Positions 62,603 through 64,000 of a stretch of 64,000 nucleotides of DNA are shown here, in pieces (position 1 is the first letter of the stretch; each line of letters begins with the position of its first letter). This DNA comes from Rothia mucilaginosa ATCC 25296 (GTDB taxonomy: Bacteria > Actinomycetota > Actinomycetes > Actinomycetales > Micrococcaceae), in NCBI RefSeq assembly GCF_000175615.1, contig NZ_ACVO01000014.1:1-64000 (forward strand), written 5' to 3'. The notes beneath the pieces were generated by a model. It worked only from the letters and a program-made list of their open reading frames with translations. It ran no database searches and was not told where the DNA came from. The translations under genes were made by a program, and so were the position numbers.

Positions 62603-64000
62603 TTACTCAGCTACTTCTTCCACAACGAGCACAACATCGCGAACCTCCAGCTCGCCCTCAGCCGCCACCAGGGACAGCTCACGAGCGTTACCGGCAGCCT
62701 TCAGATCAGACATGCCAGCGGCAATGCGATCCAGCTGAGCCTGCGGAGCCGCAATAGTTGCGGACTCAACCTCGGTGCGCTGCTTAACCTTCGCGTCACT
62801 CTTAGCCTTACGCAGGCCACCCAGAGCCTCAGCAACATCCGGCAGGATCTGCTTCAGCGACTCAATCTGAGCCGGGTCAGCGTCCGCCAGGACCCACTGA
62901 GCAGAAATGCCAGCAGTCGGGTTCTGCGCAGAGTACTCAGCCAACAGGGTACCCTCCAGGATGGGCAGTGCCTGCGGCCACTCGGCGCGGTGCACGCTAC
63001 CTGCACGCCACCAGGACCAAATCTCTTCGGTCACGAACGGCAGGAAGGGTGCGAACAGGCGCAGCAGAGCATCCAGGGTGGTTGCCAGAGCAGCCAGAAC
63101 AGAAGCCTGCTCCTGCTCGCCGCGAGCACCGTACGCACGGTCCTTAATCAGCTCAACGAAGTCGTCGGTGAAGGACCAGAAGAAGCTCTCGCAAATCTGC
63201 AGGGCACGAGCGTACTCGTACTTCTCGAACGCTGCGGTTGCTTCCTCAATCAGGTACGCCAGGCGAGCCAGCAGGGAGCGGTCCAGAGCGTTGATCAGCA
63301 CGCGGCCCTGAGCCTGAGAAGTGATGACGGACTTCTCGGTAGCGCCCAGGTTCAGCACGAACTTGGATGCGTTCAGCAGCTTGATGGCAAGGCGGCGGCC
63401 AATCTTCATCTGGCCTTCGTCGTAGGCGGTGTCAGCACCCAGGCGAGCCGAAGCAGCCCAGTAGCGCACAGCGTCCGAACCGTACTTCTCCAGTACCTCG
63501 TTGGGGACCACAACGTTGCCCTTAGACTTGGACATCTTCTTGCGGTCCGGGTCGAGAATCCAGCCGGAGAGCGCGGTGTTGTACCAGGGCACGGAGGAAG
63601 CCAGGGTCTCCGCGCGAACAGCGGTGGAGAACAGCCAGGTGCGGATAATGTCGTGACCCTGCGGGCGCAGATCCATGGGGAAGGTCTTTGCGTGCAGGTC
63701 CGGGTTCACGCCCCAACCGGTCGCAATCTGCGGGGTCAGGGAGGAGGTAGCCCAGGTGTCCAGAACGTCCGGGTCAGCGATGAAGCCGCCCGCTACGCCG
63801 CGCTGATCCTCGGTGTAACCGGGAGCAGCCTGAGATGCGGGGTCAACCGGCAGCATCTCTTCGGTCGGCAGAATCGGGTTCTCGTAGTCCGGCTCGCCCT
63901 CAGCGTCCAGCGGGTACCAGACGGGGAAGGGAACGCCGAAGAAACGCTGGCGAGAAATCAGCCAGTCGCCGTTCAGGCCCTCAACCCAGTTCTCGTAGCG
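62603..64000 (-). CDS. valS: valyl-tRNA synthetase, C-terminal part (5' end outside window)
   Basis: Charges tRNA-Val with valine. The frame runs on to the right edge of the window, so the N-terminal half is missing; 465 residues remain. The class I KMSKS motif is present (KKMSKSKGN), preceded by the WLFSTAVRAETL segment, and followed by the helical anticodon-binding domain and a C-terminal coiled coil (LGGLRKAKSDAKVK). The editing and HIGH regions are outside. Terminator at 62515-62551. Confidence 0.93.
   Translation of the reverse strand, partial: RYENWVEGLNGDWLISRQRFFGVPFPVWYPLDAEGEPDYENPILPTEEMLPVDPASQAAPGYTEDQRGVAGGFIADPDVLDTWATSSLTPQIATGWGVNPDLHAKTFPMDLRPQGHDIIRTWLFSTAVRAETLASSVPWYNTALSGWILDPDRKKMSKSKGNVVVPNEVLEKYGSDAVRYWAASARLGADTAYDEGQMKIGRRLAIKLLNASKFVLNLGATEKSVITSQAQGRVLINALDRSLLARLAYLIEEATAAFEKYEYARALQICESFFWSFTDDFVELIKDRAYGARGEQEQASVLAALATTLDALLRLFAPFLPFVTEEIWSWWRAGSVHRAEWPQALPILEGTLLAEYSAQNPTAGISAQWVLADADPAQIESLKQILPDVAEALGGLRKAKSDAKVKQRTEVESATIAAPQAQLDRIAAGMSDLKAAGNARELSLVAAEGELEVRDVVLVVEEVAE

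Overview
The window looks like a chromosomal segment of a high-GC actinomycete of the family Micrococcaceae, most likely Rothia and closest in character to R. mucilaginosa. This is an inference from three things. The gene order is actinobacterial (recG-rsmD-coaD-yceD-rpmF-rnc-mutM-smc, trpB-trpA-lgt, rpsP-khpA-rimM-trmD, tig-clpP-clpP-clpX). The olefin genes are arranged oleA / fused oleBC / oleD, as in Micrococcus. There is also a mycothiol-type DsbA-like oxidoreductase. No phage, transposase, CRISPR array or rRNA operon was seen. Both ends cut a gene: recG at the left and valS at the right.

Layout. 1-7.8 kb: recG, rsmD, coaD, yceD, rpmF, rnc, mutM (DNA repair, CoA, ribosome/rRNA maturation). 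8-13.4 kb, minus strand: complete long-chain olefin cluster oleA-oleBC-oleD. 13.7-20.5 kb: smc, then trpB-trpA-lgt with 1-nt stop/start overlaps. 20.7-30 kb: a Tat-exported glycine-rich protein, a zinc alcohol dehydrogenase, a GH25 lysozyme with LGFP repeats, a flavodoxin-like protein and pyruvate kinase. These are separated by unusually long, hairpin-rich non-coding stretches. 30-38 kb: tRNA-Leu, ffh, a 909-residue protein I do not recognise, a Nudix hydrolase, rpsP, khpA, rimM, trmD. 38-46.9 kb: an MhuD/IsdG-like monooxygenase, MmcQ/YjbR protein, a metallo-beta-lactamase-fold hydrolase divergent from a CGNR-type regulator, ettA, an HdeD-like membrane protein, tesB, an unknown protein and a HAD-like phosphatase. 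47-53.7 kb: SGNH hydrolase with an LGFP-like repeat, pepN, rpiB, a Nei-type glycosylase, an AT-richer isochorismatase-family gene, tRNA-Gly. 53.9-59.7 kb: tRNA-Pro, tig, two clpP genes, clpX, mycothiol-type DsbA-like protein. 59.9-64 kb: LssY-domain membrane protein, a small unknown protein, valS.

The genes form recognisable modules. yceD-rpmF-rnc and rpsP-khpA-rimM-trmD serve ribosome synthesis. tig-clpP-clpP-clpX serves protein folding and turnover. OleA (condensation), OleD (ketone reduction), OleC (beta-lactone formation) and OleB (decarboxylation) together make internal alkenes from two fatty acyl-CoAs.

Most notable observations: (1) short degenerate tandem repeats, often of 16-17 bp period, copy the last codons and stop of several genes into their 3' flanks; (2) a terminator-like hairpin lies inside the first codons of rnc; (3) yceD appears to start at an ATT codon; (4) a non-coding stretch at 23.9-24.5 kb has its own consensus promoter and terminator and looks like an undescribed structured RNA; (5) two further hairpin-dense intergenic regions lie near 27.0 and 38.9 kb; (6) RecG is greatly enlarged by a histone-H1-like tail and insertions. 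All RNA structures were read by eye and none was computed.
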